Positions 11,455-22,959 of a stretch of 64,000 nucleotides of DNA are shown one piece after another. The stretch is taken from contig OX485806.1 of NCBI GenBank assembly GCA_950295325.1, positions 46,805,169-46,869,168 on the forward strand. The letters are read 5' to 3'. The stretch is from Polytrichum commune. Its lineage: Eukaryota; Streptophyta; Polytrichopsida; Polytrichales; Polytrichaceae. The stretch's first letter is position 1, and each line of letters begins with the position of its first letter. Position numbers and translations under genes: made by a program. The notes under the pieces were generated by a model. It was not told where the DNA came from. It ran no database searches and worked only from the letters and a program-made list of their open reading frames with translations.

Positions 11455-12300
11455 ATCGGGTCAATGGACGGCATGGACAAACGCTACGACAGCCATGTCT
11501 GGACCAAAATCCAAACCACCAACATTAGCAATGACTTAGCCCTTTCTTTTTGTTCGTCCACCTGCGTTGGCCACCTCGAGTGCCATAATCGTCATTGCGA
11601 CTACCTCCAATGTTTTCATTGTACCTCCTGAGTCAATGATACTGAATTTGATGGATTCACCAAAGAGTCCTTTCCCGTTGGTGGTCCCGTGCCTACCTTC
11701 TCCACCCTAGTGTGTAGGATCTGTAAGGAGCCTCCCAGTTGCATTGCTCTATGCCACGCCAAAATCTTCTACGTCCGCGGCAGTGACACCACTCAGCGTG
11801 CATGTATTCATCTGGGCTACCATCGGCACCCCGTCAAGGTTGGCAACTGCAGAGATAGCCGCAAGCGCATCGACGTCTTCATCGAGGAGCACGTCAAGAG
11901 AACGCCCCAAGCCTCTCATACCAAAATTGTTCTTGAAGCCAGCAAAGATCTTGTGGGTGAGTTCCTCCTTCGTAATGATAGTGACCCTCATCAGCTTCTT
12001 TCGTTGGAAGAATTTAGCCCGTTTTTGATCGGTGCAAGGAGTTGAATTCCCCCCACCTCCAAAACAAGATTACACCCTTCAAATACTTACGTAGGTTGGG
12101 AGTTATGGATGGCATCGCCAAGCTTAGAGGTGTCAACACTTGGGCCTATGTCCAGCATAATCAATTCCCAGGCCAGGGTGACGAGACGGACAAAGTTTTT
12201 GTTTTCAAGATGTCGGAGGTCAGCCCTGGTAGTGGGGTCGACTTGGTTAAGCGCATGCAACCTGGCGGGGATCTGCAAGCGACAATTTTCTTGCAGAAAG
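11455..12300 (+). pseudogene. Copy C: fragment of the SWIM/MULE-type transposase
   Basis: Plus-strand reading matches the transposases of copy A (24,487-25,905) and B (18,663-19,655): MDKRYDSHVW, SSTCVGHLECHNRHCDYL, LVCRICKEPPSC, ACIHLGYHRHPV, LRRLGVMDGIAKLRG, FPGQGDETDKVFVFKMSEV and GSGVDLVKRMQPGGDLQ. This covers the Cys/His-rich N-terminal zinc-binding region up to the start of the DDE domain. There is one in-frame TGA (11,629-11,631) and one frame change near 12,020. Similarity stops abruptly after GGDLQ (about 12,275); the catalytic domain and the SWIM finger are missing. The left edge abuts a palindrome unit directly. Orientation (plus) opposite to the cargo exons at 1-2,040 (minus) matches an inverted copy of the A/B layout. 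Confidence 0.85.
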
Positions 12301-12334
12301 AGATTTTGGATCCATCCCCTGATGTCGCCAGTTA

Positions 12335-12875
12335 TGTGAGCCCAATATGGTGCCCACATTTCAATTTAACATTTATAACATTTTAACGGGTGCAATAGTG
12401 TTTTGATTGAATTAGATAGAATCTAGAGAGTTCTAGAGTTTTAAAAGTTAAAGGGATTTAAGTTTTATATGAGACTGTGTGAAATGTAAGGGAGAAGGCC
12501 AAAAACAAGTAATTAGTCAATTAGATTTTATGTGACGCTTAAAGTCAAGGGATTTAGGTTAGGATTATGGGTGTCGGGCTTAAAAAATATTGTTGGTTGC
12601 GGATTCGGGGTCTGCCTGTTTAAGGAAGGGGGTCTTGTTTTGAAGGGACGAGGCATCTAGATTTCCGAGGTGCCCAGGAAAGAGGTCCGGCAAGTCTAGG
12701 GGCCTCCTCTCTCATTTTCTCTCGCTTCACCGAACACCAAAAACAAGGAGCGGCAACAGTGGGGCAGAGCCCCTGCCAGATTTTTGATTCGGGTAATTAC
12801 GTGGGGCAATTGTCAAAGAAAATCATGGTAGATGGAAAGTTGTGGGGGCTTAAGTCACACTACTACCACATTTTG
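12335..12875 (+). mobile_element. LTR-like segment (fossil)
   Basis: Begins TGTGAGCCCAATATGGTGCC and ends near ACTACCACA. A second segment at 14,162 starts almost identically (TGTGAGCCCGAAATTGTGC). TG...CA ends suggest a long terminal repeat, but I found no target duplication and could not settle the right edge. It may be a solo LTR or half of a pair with 14,162. Confidence 0.35.
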
Positions 12876-12899
12876 ATGCAATAGATTCTTCCCTTATGT

Positions 12900-13450
12900 T
12901 TGCGAGCACTACTCCCTAAGGAAATTTGAGTGGCAATCATACGAATAAGTAGGGTCTTTGCACGCCTTTCTACAAAGTCTGTGGATCCGTCAACAATGGC
13001 AGAGTTGTTGGAAAAAACAACGACAACCATGTGCATGCTGGAGAAAGTGTTCCCTCCATCATTCTTCGATGTGATGTCCCATATGCCAATTCATTTAGTT
13101 GCAACAGTTGCAATAGTTGATCGTTTGTGGGCCAATCCACACACGATGGATGTACCCAGTGGAATGGTACTTCAAAACATTGAAGGGTTACGTACGCCAA
13201 TGCGCGCAACCAGAGGGTTCCATGGCAAGAGGCTACATCATGGACAAAGCGCTTGGATTTTGCACAGAGTACATGCATAATTGTGGTGTGACAACTCATC
13301 ATGTATGGGACGACACCAAAAAACCCAGTTGAAATGACGAATTTTTAGAAGGCAAAGGGAGATGGCGTGTATTGACAACAAATTTACAACATTGGATTCA
13401 TGAGTTTGTGATAAACAACGCTGAAATACTGGAAGACTATAGGGAGTAAG
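12900..13450 (+). pseudogene. CACTA TNP2-type transposase remnant (DUF4218 region)
   Basis: Plus-strand frames read VFPPSFFDVMSHMPIHLV, then in the next frame RWMYPVEWYFKTLKGYV and ARGYIMDKALGFCTEYM. This is the hallmark of the DUF4218 region of plant CACTA (En/Spm) TNP2-like proteins (PPSFFDxMxHLxxHLV ... RWMYPxERYMKxLKxYV ... EGSxAEGY). A frameshift lies near 13,130. Further down, QWIHEFVINNAEILEDYRE-like sequence (about 13,385-13,448) corresponds to the segment after DUF4218. No CACTA termini were found around it, so this is an isolated fragment. A related, better preserved copy is on the minus strand at the right end of the window. Confidence 0.85.
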
Positions 13451-14161
13451 CACCTCAATACCATATATGTTTCATAGCAACCATAAGGATGTGAGCAAAA
13501 ATCATCAACCACCCTTGAGTGCGTCCTAGTCCAGGTTGAGAATCTTTCTTCACACAACTTAAGTTATGATTCACATGTGCACCCTTATTTCATTTAATGG
13601 TGAGAGAAGTGGTGTGTATAACACCCTTTTATTAAAACAATGCAAACATTCACAAATGTTTGGCCACCAAATGATGTCAAACACAATTGAACCAATTAAG
13701 TCCTCACCACATCCTAGCTTAATTCCACCTTCTTTCACAAGCGGAGGATTTGGGCCAAATCCTACCTAGCTCTTCCTATTAATCAATAAGCTCCTTCTTG
13801 ATCCCATTTCCTTGGCACGTCCATCCAAGCTCGTTCCCTTGTGGAGTAAATTGGTGGCCGTGGAGGTGAGCTCCCAGCTCAAGCTCTGAATTTCCTCCAC
13901 CTTTGCCTTACTTGAATTTGTTTTGAGCCAAAAGAACTCCCTCCTCTTCTTCCACGCCTTCTACCAGATAATGATCATTGAAGGTCAACACTGGATAAAT
14001 TGGAGAGAGAGAGAGAGAAATGGATGTGAATTCTCTTCATATGCACCATGGGTTAGTGGAGGTTCTCAACGGATGCTCGGGATTGCCACCACCATTCCAG
14101 AGCAAGTTTCTAAGTGGCCTCAACTCATCTTCTCAACATGCGAACTAAAGGTGTTGCTGGT
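13451..14161. other. No recognisable gene
   Basis: Mixed-composition sequence with only short unconvincing reading frames. It contains GAGAGAGAGAGA near 14,007-14,020. Nothing I can name; probably internal or decayed transposon sequence. Confidence 0.5.
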
Positions 14162-14636
14162 TGTGAGCCCGAAATTGTGCTCACATGGTTCCTTAATCAC
14201 TAAAAATTGCTAACACCTTAATTTTGTGCTTGCTTGAATTACCAAAAAAATGAGAAAGGTGAGGAGTCAAAAGCCTTAAGTGAATTAAGTTAAGAGGTGA
14301 ATAAGAGCTAGGAAGGGCAATAAACCTTGGAGAATTAATGAGGGGTAAAAGTAAGTAGTTAAGTATGAGTCTAGGGCGAGAAAAAATCAACTAAGGGAGT
14401 GGGAAAGTGGACCTTGGAAGGGTAAGGCTAAGGGAAGAAGTCTCAACCCGTTTTTTCCTCTCAGGCGGCCCGAAAGATGCCGGGCAACCCGGGAAAAAAA
14501 GGGAAAGGTTGGAGGGGTCTCAGGAGGTAGGAGGTGGAGAGCTCACTATGCATGCAAGAGGGCGAAAGAAGGAGAAGGAAGGTGGAAGAGGGCGAAGCCC
14601 TGCTGAAATGGAGTTGAGGTTGTAGAGCGGAGGAGG
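14162..14636 (+). mobile_element. LTR-like segment (fossil), cut by a solo LTR
   Basis: Starts TGTGAGCCCGAAATTGTGC, like 12,335. It contains GGGCGAAGCCCTGCTGAAAT (14,591-14,610), a hairpin-forming motif also present at about 30,361 and 30,471 in the LTR-type insertion of copy A. The solo LTR at 14,637 has inserted into it. Its own right end is not resolved. Confidence 0.35.
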
Positions 14637-15611
14637 TGTCGCAACCCTTGCAAGCCCCCCTTGACAATCTTTCCAATTTTCAATTCTAGCAAAGGTTACG
14701 AGCGCTAACCATTCGCATTCCGCCATGCTAATGGTTAGCTCCTCCTACCCCGGACCATATAGTTCATAGGAGGGAACCAACCCTCCTACTTTGCTTTCGG
14801 GACTCACCCCTTAATCGGTAACCCATTCCTTAGATGTGGACTTCCATCCATGGAAGTCCAATCCCATGTTGATCATCGCGTTGCCGGAGCAACACTACAA
14901 CAACCCGAAGCATACTAGGCAACTGTGGCCTCACAAAGGGCCAATGCCCATGGAGGCCTTGCCGTTCGGCCTCAGGTGGGTGAGGCCACACCACCTCACC
15001 CATATAAGCCTCTAGGACTTTACGCGGGGCCCCTACCCCACCGTCAACCAACCTCTTGTCTCTCTACCAAAGAGTTGGGGCCAAGTGGACATTTTCCTTT
15101 AGCTGCTGGGCCTAGAAGCCCCAAGCAGCTTCAGACCATCATAACTTCCTTGTATGATGTCTGATCATAACAACCAATCACTTCATCTTCATCTACGCTT
15201 CACGTAGATACCGATTGACTCCTCACTTGACCCATTCGGGCACGTTTTGAGGAAGTTATGCCTGTTTGAACCTTGGCAGTCCCGCGAATCACTCCCAGGC
15301 ACTGCTGTACCAGGGCGCTGTCCCGGGACAGCGCCCCACTCAAATGGCCATAACTCCTAGCTCACACCTCCGATTGAGGTGATCTTGAGCATTCTAGAAT
15401 CACCCCGCCATGAGCTACACATAGCTCACGGCCCTACCGTCATGCCTCCTAGTCTCCATGGGTGGGAGGCGTTCCCAACGCTCGGGGCTCTCACCCACAC
15501 TATGATCACTTGGGCTCTCTCACCAACGGCGCCACAAGTCCCGGGTGTCACTCCGGGGTCCCCCTTGTGCCCATGGTGTTTCGGGCACTCCTCATGGAGA
15601 GGTGCGCGAGA
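14637..15611 (+). mobile_element. Solo LTR, family 1 (fossil), 975 bp
   Basis: Begins TGTCGCAACCCTTGC and ends GAGGTGCGCGAGA. It is flanked by the 5-bp duplication GGAGG (14,632-14,636 and 15,612-15,616). Two more copies with their own duplications lie at 48,237 (inverted) and 50,774. TG...CA-type ends with a 5-bp duplication and no internal region mark a solo long terminal repeat; the parent retrotransposon family is not identifiable from the LTR. Confidence 0.9.
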
Positions 15612-15616
15612 GGAGG

Positions 15617-16045
15617 CTGAAAGGACAAAGAGGAGGTAGGAATGCGTGCTGGAGGCGGGTGACTCATCTGATCCTTAGAGGAGACGGCGGCAAGGCTAAG
15701 CTGATGCGACGAAGGAAGAGAGGTGGAGATGGAGAGAGTCGAATAACCAGATCGATGGATGGAACACATAGTTCAGTTCCCGAAATCAACTGAGTCAGGG
15801 CAACCGGAAGTCCAATCGATGAATCATGGCAATCAGAGAACAATGGTAGCTGCGGCACTGATCGGGAACTATTCACCAAAAGGGTGATATCTCTGCCGGA
15901 TCTACTGGATTCCAGATGAGTAACTCAGGGGGTGGAGAACACATAGCGTGTGGCGCCAGCAAAGGGTTGCTCACGGGGAAGTTAGCCATGTTCGTTTTTC
16001 GGGAAAGATCTCGGAGTGGTGGAGATTAACGGCTGGTGGATTGAG
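15617..16045. other. Left flank of copy B, no recognisable gene
   Basis: GC-balanced sequence with no convincing reading frame. It is the sequence into which copy B inserted; the other side continues at 61,044. Confidence 0.5.
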
Positions 16046-16112
16046 TTCGGCCCGGGGACGAAGCTATTTTGCGAGCGTAGAGCAGTGAACGGTGAGCGCT
16101 GAGCGGTAAAGT
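16046..16112 (+). repeat. Copy B left TIR and target duplication
   Basis: Target duplication TTCGGCCCGG (16,046-16,055), then 7 bp, then GCTATTTTGCGAGCG and degenerate units ending GGTGAGCGCTGAGCGGTAA (about 16,091-16,109). The inverse of the right end (60,995-61,033) reads GCTATTTAGTGAGCGGTGAG. The left TIR is more mutated than the right. Confidence 0.88.
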
Positions 16113-16524
16113 CCGAGATATTTTTATTAAAATGTAACTTTAAGCAGCAAGTTTATGGTATTTTTGGACTAAATATATTTTTAGTTAAAACATTCTAAAC
16201 ATAGTAAACATTGGGACCTATGGCCGTGGACAATTAAGGGCTCAGTTACAGGAAAAAATGTAATTATATCAGTGACAAATCTGTTAAATGTGGTAAATTG
16301 AACATTTGGAACTAATATCAATAATAAATAACTTATTGTTTCAAGTCAAAAACATATTGTTTCAGTATCCTGAGAATTAGTGGTACTCTAAAAGGGTCAC
16401 GCAACTTTGGAACAGAGAAATACATGTGGTGCATGAAATGTATTGTAGTGGCGCTTTTAGTCTCATTACATCGTGATTATAACAAATCTTGCATACATAT
16501 GTTTCTTTAAAGAAACAGAAAACT
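16113..16524. other. Copy B left subterminal region
   Basis: AT-rich non-coding sequence between the TIR and the 3' end of the transposase gene. No array or palindrome is visible here. It corresponds in position to 22,392-22,959 in copy A but shows little nucleotide similarity. Confidence 0.6.
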
Positions 16525-19500
16525 CTAAGAGTCAAGGTACTTCAGTAACTCACCCTCCAAAACTCGCTTCACTTCGTTGAAGCTAAAACTAGCTGCATGA
16601 ATGAACGTGTCTGATTCTGAATCCAAACCCCAGACTACAATAAATAAATAGTACAAATGCTTACAGTTGGCCCATTGACCCCGTTTTCCAATTGCTTTAG
16701 TCGCCATCTCCTTGAAGTTAGGACAAGTGTATGTTGGCAGATGCGAAATCGTCAACTAGTATTGCTGAACCTTTGGGGGCGTGCCGGAATCCAATGAGAC
16801 GATGCATCCTAAGGTAGGGGCTGGAAGCATGCACAAATTGTGCACTTTGGCATTCAGTGATAGGACTGAGGCACAATTATTGGCGTGTTTTGTTGACGGG
16901 GCCTTTTTGTTGCGCCTAATCAACTTCCCTGAACGGCGGGTGGGAAACTCATCCGGATATGCAAGAGTCGTGTAGCTTGCTAAGTCCAAAGGTAACGGGT
17001 GGTCCTGAAAATTTTTGGAAGGTGTCATCTCCTTCTGCTGGGGTAGTCTAAATCCTGCGTTTTCTAAAAAGAGGATCTCTTTGCAGGTTAAGTTGGTCCA
17101 CAACTTAACCAGCCATACCTCCGGAACGTTTGGGACTGAGACCACCCATCTCTTTTTTGTACCCTTAACGCATCTCTCAATGTCGTCACTGCAGAAAAAT
17201 AAGTCTTGAGGGTCCAATCTCTTATTCCGATAGTTGTCCATGAGGCCCGAGTAGGTAGGTGCAGCGGTGCTCTTCTCGTCTTGTACAATCTGAGCGACGC
17301 ACTTCTTCTTGGTGATTGCTTGTAGAGCAAAGCAAGCCTTCGCAAATGTCTTAGGCAGCCGTGCGATGTGCCACTGGGCAGGGTTGCATAATGTCTCCTC
17401 AATCGCGGTGACGTGGTACCAATCCACCTGCTGCAGAGTGTCGTGTGTTGGAAGTTGCGGCTGCTCTTCATTTGTAGTTGTGGGAGAATCTGGAGTTGTC
17501 GCAGGAGGTGGAGAATCGTTCAGTCGGGCAAATATGGTCTGGACGTGTGGTCGGGATATACTGATCTTGTCTGGCCTATGAGATTCACGTTCGTCACCGA
17601 ACGCAGTATCTGGTTTACGCTTCAGAGAAACAAATACCTCTTCCCCTTCGAGGTGGGGAGTCCTGGTGCACCATTCGTCACCGCCAGGCATCTTCAAGAT
17701 GGCCTCATGCAGCGGTTTCGAGTTTCCTGTTTTTGCGGCTGACCTTTGAGCACGCCTCAGCTTCAATTCCTCCTTCGACGGTCCAGTTCCAGGGTTGTCT
17801 CCCTTCAGGAATTGGGAATATGCTAAGCACTACATGAAAGCACGTACGAAGTCATCGACTGTTGCCACATAAAGGTCGCTGCCTCGATCGCCAGATTGCT
17901 GCTTCCACTTGTTATGAATAGATTCATCAAGGTTACAGGATGGCATTTCCGCTAGTTCATCTTCACTTAGATCCTGCAATGAGAATACAGTCTGAAATTA
18001 GAATAATGGTGGAATCAATGTAGTTGAACTATAAAGATTGAACTATAGAGGAAATATATAGGCAAGTATAGACTTACCAACTCCATAAATCCACCCCATT
18101 GGCGGTAACGGAAATGCCAGAAGGCCAGCCAGAGCTCCAGTCGAGGTAGAGCTTGTTCAATTGCTGCACCGGATGACATCCACCATGCCCGAATTGCCAA
18201 ATACTTTGTCTCGGCCTCCGCCATCGATTTTGCATTCTTGTATTGTTGGCATAGTATTCGATGCTGATATTGCAAGTCTTGACGGATATCGGCCTTGGTA
18301 TGTTTCTCCAAGGACTGCGTCCAATGGAAAAGACAAGTCCTCTCTCTGTCCACCATCTTTTCAGATGCATCTCCACTTCCGTATATGATTTGAACAACAT
18401 TCCAGTTGGCTTGGGCACTGTCGGCCATGAAACCTTTAAATTTTACTTTGTCCACTCCATGTTGAGCCATGAGAGCGTTCAGGTTCTTACATACGACTGA
18501 CTGGGCTGCAACATCTTCAGACTGCATGTCGCATACTGCGATGGTCATGACACGGCAATATGTGGAATCGTACACATGGCAAGCCATTGTCGTCCACGAC
18601 CTGACCCGTTTGACATGGTCAAACATTATCCAGGAGTTCTCCAGATCACCACCGGATTGCATTTATTTGACCAGGTCGACTCCGCTGCCCGGTCCAACTT
18701 CAGACATTTTGAAGACAAAGACCTTGTCCATGTCCGCTCCTTGCCCTGGAAACCTATTCTGTTGCACGAACTTCCAATTGCTAGCACCGCGTAACTTGGT
18801 AATATTGTCCATGACTCCAAAGCGACGGATAGTCCTGAACGTGGTGACTGCGTTACGAATGTTGGGCGAGGTGAGGTGCTTACACCTATCGAAAATAACT
18901 TGCAGCTCGTCCAGCTCCAAGATTTTCTGTGGTTCACCTTCTTTAGCAAGGAAGAGTGGGCCCAGTACTTCCTTTGCAGTTTCAAGCACAATAGCTGAGC
19001 GAGTGGCTGATGGGGTGCGTTCGATTTGCTCCCCAATCAAGTTGTCTGTCAAATCGATGAAGTCCCGATGATCACCTGACTTGACGGGATGGTCGTGAGA
19101 TCCCAAATGCTTACAAGCCCTCGTCATGTGAGGTGTCGCAGTAACATAGTAGATCTTGGAAGGGCAGACAACAACACAAGTGGGAGGGACGTTACAGGAT
19201 TTGCAAACAACGGTTGAACCAGTGGGAGGCTTGGACCCCACTTCAAACATTTTCTCAGATAATCCTTCCCACTCTGTTTCATTCACTTTGGAAGTCCTGT
19301 GGTCTCGCTGAAGATACTCACAGGCATGATTGTCGCAACGGAGGTGGCCCAAAGAAGAAGATGTATGAAACAAAAGATTGAGATTATTTTGAATATTGGA
19401 TGTAATTGTGTGAGACCAAGCATGGCCATCGTACCTTCTATCCATTCTACGAAGCTGCTTGGCCTTTGTATTCTGACCATGGTCACCTAAAGGTGGAAAT

Positions 19501-20168
19501 TCGAAGATAACGTCCCCATCGTAACGAGAGGGAAGGTAATCAACCTGCTGGAGTCTAATTGCATCAAAGTTAATTTGAGACAACACACTTTTGGACCGCT
19601 TACGAGCTCCAAGGCGCATCAATGAATGAATGATACTGACAACAGGACTTGACACAACCTTGGACTGACCAGGATTACGAGACGGACTAACAGGAGGAGT
19701 TGTTTCCTTGCGAACTACTTGTGGAGACAGCGAAGCTTGGACTTTACTCTATGATCTTAGAACTTCAACATCGCCGTCGGAATCATCAGTCAACTCATAA
19801 ATTGTTTTTAGACCGGGCTCAATTTTGACCCTAGACAGCACCTGTCTCTCAATGCTAACAGTGGACGACTCCTTAGGTGTTAGAAGTTCAGTCGAACACT
19901 CTAACATAGACTCTAAGACTCCATATATACAATATTTTCCAGTCTTCAGCAACCAAAACGAACCGACGTCATTCTCTCCTCTAGTCTGACGAACTGCATG
20001 TGAAAGTAGACCGCTTTGATCGTCAAAAACTTCTTCTTCGACAAAGATAGTGACATCACGATACTGAAACCTCAAACTTAATGTTGTACAAGTGACTATA
20101 GCATGACCGTCTTCACCTAATGGAAAGAGGACCGGAACAGAATGATATTCAGCACGAAGCAGGGCCAT
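16525..20168 (-). pseudogene. Copy B transposase, SWIM/MULE-type
   Basis: Start chosen at 20,168 (MALLRAEYHS, aligned with MATI at 26,628 in copy A). N-terminal part (20,168-19,749) with acidic DDSDGDVEV; Cys/His zinc-binding region (SSLGHLRCDNHACEYL, VCKSCNVPPTC, ACKHLGSHDHPV); DDE-type core with WIMFDHVKRVRSWTT, DMQSEDVAAQ, GFMADSAQANWNVVQIIYG and CLFHW; an intron at about 17,974-18,077 (GT...AG on the minus strand); C-terminal SWIM finger CP... with YTCPNF and NCKHLYYLF (about 16,640-16,730). The usual SWIM form is CxC...CxH; here the first pair reads Y-T-C-P, so one cysteine is lost, unlike copy A. In-frame stops lie at 19,749, near 17,832 and at 16,756, so it is not functional as read. 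Over the core it is about three quarters identical to copy A by eye. Confidence 0.88.
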
Positions 20169-20470
20169 AGTATTCCACAGAACTTTGAACAAAACAAGTA
20201 CTCTGAACATTGAAATGGTATGAATAAATAAAATGCAAGAAATTACAGTGCAAATTGGCAATTTATGTCACACTAAGCGGAATTTCAAAAGTTAATAGAG
20301 AGTCATGCAGAGTAAGCTGAAAGACGGCTGGAAAACCAATTTTAGATGTAGGTCCCAGATATGTAAGAAACCGATATCTATTTTAAACATAGTTGTCCAA
20401 TATAAATAAAGCTATAGATGTGGTTGTATCATATACACTCACAAATTGTTATGTTTACCTGTTTTCAAAT
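20169..20470. promoter_or_regulatory. Copy B upstream region of the transposase, cut by the gag element
   Basis: Non-coding sequence upstream of the minus-strand transposase. It ends in CAAAT (20,466-20,470), the duplicated target of the retroelement; the sequence resumes at 47,634. Possible promoter by position only; no box is assigned. Confidence 0.4.
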
Positions 20471-21852
20471 TGTGGGGACACGCGAACACCAACATATCCG
20501 GATTGGCATTTTTAAGTGCCTAATCCGGTTTTGTCCGGATGACCCTAGTATCGTCCAGGGATTCTGTGAAGTGTAGGCGGTCTAGAACCCTCCGCTCCTG
20601 CTTATCTCCTCTTCCTTAGCCAAATTTCCGGAAACCCTAATTTCTGGACTTTTGGTCTTTGGGACACTCTTCGTCTTCTTCCGGAGGGTGCCTTTCCGGA
20701 TTGTGCCTCTAGGTCCTAATTATAACGCTAACTTGCCCCTCTACGTCTACCCTCTAGAATAGGTGGTTCCTTCCGGCGAAGACGTCCTTTATAAGATTAG
20801 AATCCGGAATTTCCCTCACAATCAATCCGGATTGATCAGATCCGTCCTGGCAGGTCACGCAGAGAGATCTGGATTCTTTCTTAGGACCACAGTGACTAGA
20901 GGAGTCCGGATTCCAACCGGAGATCTGACTCGACGGGTTAAGTGGGTGACTCGTACCACTTTCCGGATTGTCCCGCTCTCCGACGATGAGACCTCTTCGG
21001 AAGATCAGATTGGCGCAATTCCGGATCCCTTCCGGACCTTTGCTCAATCTTCCCCACGGCTATCTCACCTGGACGTTACCCAAACACCCGGAACAATGAG
21101 GATCTCTTCCACTACACTCCGGAGGTGGCCTCCAACCCGGAACCCTTATCGATCCGGTCCTTCCCTTCTCCTTCCGACAGATCTATCCGACTACCTCTAC
21201 CTTGGATTCTGCTCAATCTGAGCTAACTGGGCGATCCGTACCACCTTCTAGATTGGTCCGTCTAAGGGCGGTGGGACCTCTTCAGAAGATCAGATTGGCG
21301 TGAGTCCGAGTCCCTTCCGGATCTCACCCAATCCTCCCAGCGGTTATCCCACCTAGACATTACTCAACCATCCGGGTTAGTGAGGTTTCCCTCCCACTAC
21401 ACACAGAGAGGATCTACAAGGCAATAACCGGATCAGATCCGGGTCTCCTCTCCCATGTCCTATCCGGAACTCCTATCCCTCATACTCTCTCTCCTCCGCT
21501 AACGATCTCCGGATCATCCATACAAACATCGATCAAGGAAAGTCAAGGAGTGAGAAACCAAGTAATTTATTAGAATAGGAGGAATCGAAATACAACAATG
21601 GAATAGGAACCCTTCTCCAACTCCTTATTCATCCTTAAGTAGAGGCTCAAAATCCTTAATCTGAGGGCAGCGGCCCAGGCGGCCGCCTCGAAGGAAAACC
21701 CTAACTACACCCGTTCTCCTGGATTTCCCGGATCAAGATCCGGATTTTCCGCTGACACATCCAAGGGAGAATTTTATTCCTCATCTTCAAAAACTCCTAA
21801 GTCCTCCCTGCCTACCTCTATTCTGCCTAACTAATCTAGTTGCCCTTCTAAG

Positions 21853-22260
21853 CTAAGAAGAGCGGTGCTTGTTCTGAGCCGATCCCTCCTTTGAGTGACT
21901 GCCGAGTCCGCTGACGGCGGATGAGCCCCCTCCCGGCGATGCCTTCTGCAGCCGCGTGAGCATCCTCCTCATGTTCGGAGACGGGGCAATCTCGTCCTCC
22001 GAATCTGCTGCCCCCTCGGTCCGCGGTGTTCCGGAAACTGTTCCTAGGGTTCCGGAGACGGTCCCCGGGGTTCCGGAAACTGTCCCCTTCCGGATGCTCC
22101 GGACCGGAGAAGGATCGCTTCCGGTACGCTGTTTCGGATTCTGCCCGCCTGAGATCGAGGCAGTCCGCGGATCCCTGTTGGAGGCCGCCCTGGAGGGTGG
22201 CGGAGGAAAAGGACTAACGTTTTGGCAGTCCGGAGGAGACGACGGCGAGGCCTGGGTCAT
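21853..22260 (-). pseudogene. Retroelement: Ser/Pro-rich reading frame (fossil)
   Basis: A 135-residue minus-strand frame, rich in Ser, Pro and Gly, with a short repeated SGTPGTV-type motif and no recognised domain. By position it is the downstream (C-terminal side) coding portion of the gag element on the left of copy A. Function unknown. Confidence 0.4.
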
Positions 22261-22341
22261 AGGGGCCTTGCCCCTACTCGGAGTTGCCTCTTGATCTGAA
22301 GTCTGATGCCGGATCGGTGTCCTAGCCCTGTCCGGAGTCCG

Positions 22342-22395
22342 GGACCGATCCCAACGACGCTACCGTGTGAGCGGTGGGACGCGAGCGGTGAGCGG
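22342..22395 (+). repeat. Copy A left TIR and target duplication
   Basis: GGACCGATCC (22,342-22,351), 7 bp, GCTACCGTGTGAGCGGTG (22,359-22,376), then two further GAGCGGT units to 22,395. The inverse of the right end gives GCTACGATGTGAGCGGTG. The 7-bp unit GAGCGGT is tandem at both ends. Confidence 0.92.
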
Positions 22396-22959
22396 TGAGC
22401 AAAAAAAAGTCAACGCTTTCCAATTATAGTAATAAAATTTCCAATTTTAGAATCCATAAATAGAAAAAAAAATCGTGGGACCTCTTTTTTAAGTAAAAAT
22501 GATGGACCTATTTCCGTGGAAATTTTGAGGGATTTAAGGACAGAGACTTGGTTTTAGGGTACCTTTCAGAGAGACTAGTTCACATGATTTACTTAAACCA
22601 GGGAACTGTTGACTGTCCATATTATGGTGAGAGCCACTTAATCATAGGCTATGGTCACAACGTAAAAGAAAATTCTAAGTCATAAAATTAAAGCATTCAA
22701 GCATTCAAGCAAAGTAGCAAAACTCGTACCATTCAATAACATCTAAAACTACTGTTGGAAGGAGAGACCCATAAATATTTTGAAACCTTTATAGATATTT
22801 AAAAATGATTACAATTCACATCATGTAGATAATGATAGGTCTGAAATATCAGCGATATTTTCGGAATACGTGCACTCATACTATAGTATACTCAACGCAA
22901 TAATACTTAGCGACAAATTATAAATAAGGGGGGCAGCCTAGCTCCTATAGGTATCCACG
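22396..22959. other. Copy A left subterminal region
   Basis: AT-rich, non-coding sequence between the TIR and the 3' end of the transposase. No gene and no palindrome seen; it should hold the transposase polyadenylation region. Confidence 0.6.

Noticed and set aside
16113-16524. Possible separate gene at the left end of copy B
   Set aside because: No frame or conservation with copy A; subterminal non-coding sequence.
20763-21221. 152-codon plus-strand frame in the gag element
   Set aside because: Antisense of the TCCGGA-rich region; composition-driven, no recognisable domain, and opposite to the gag-like strand.
22370-22395. Telomere-like repeat
   Set aside because: The 7-bp GAGCGGT unit is not the plant telomere repeat and lies exactly at transposon ends.
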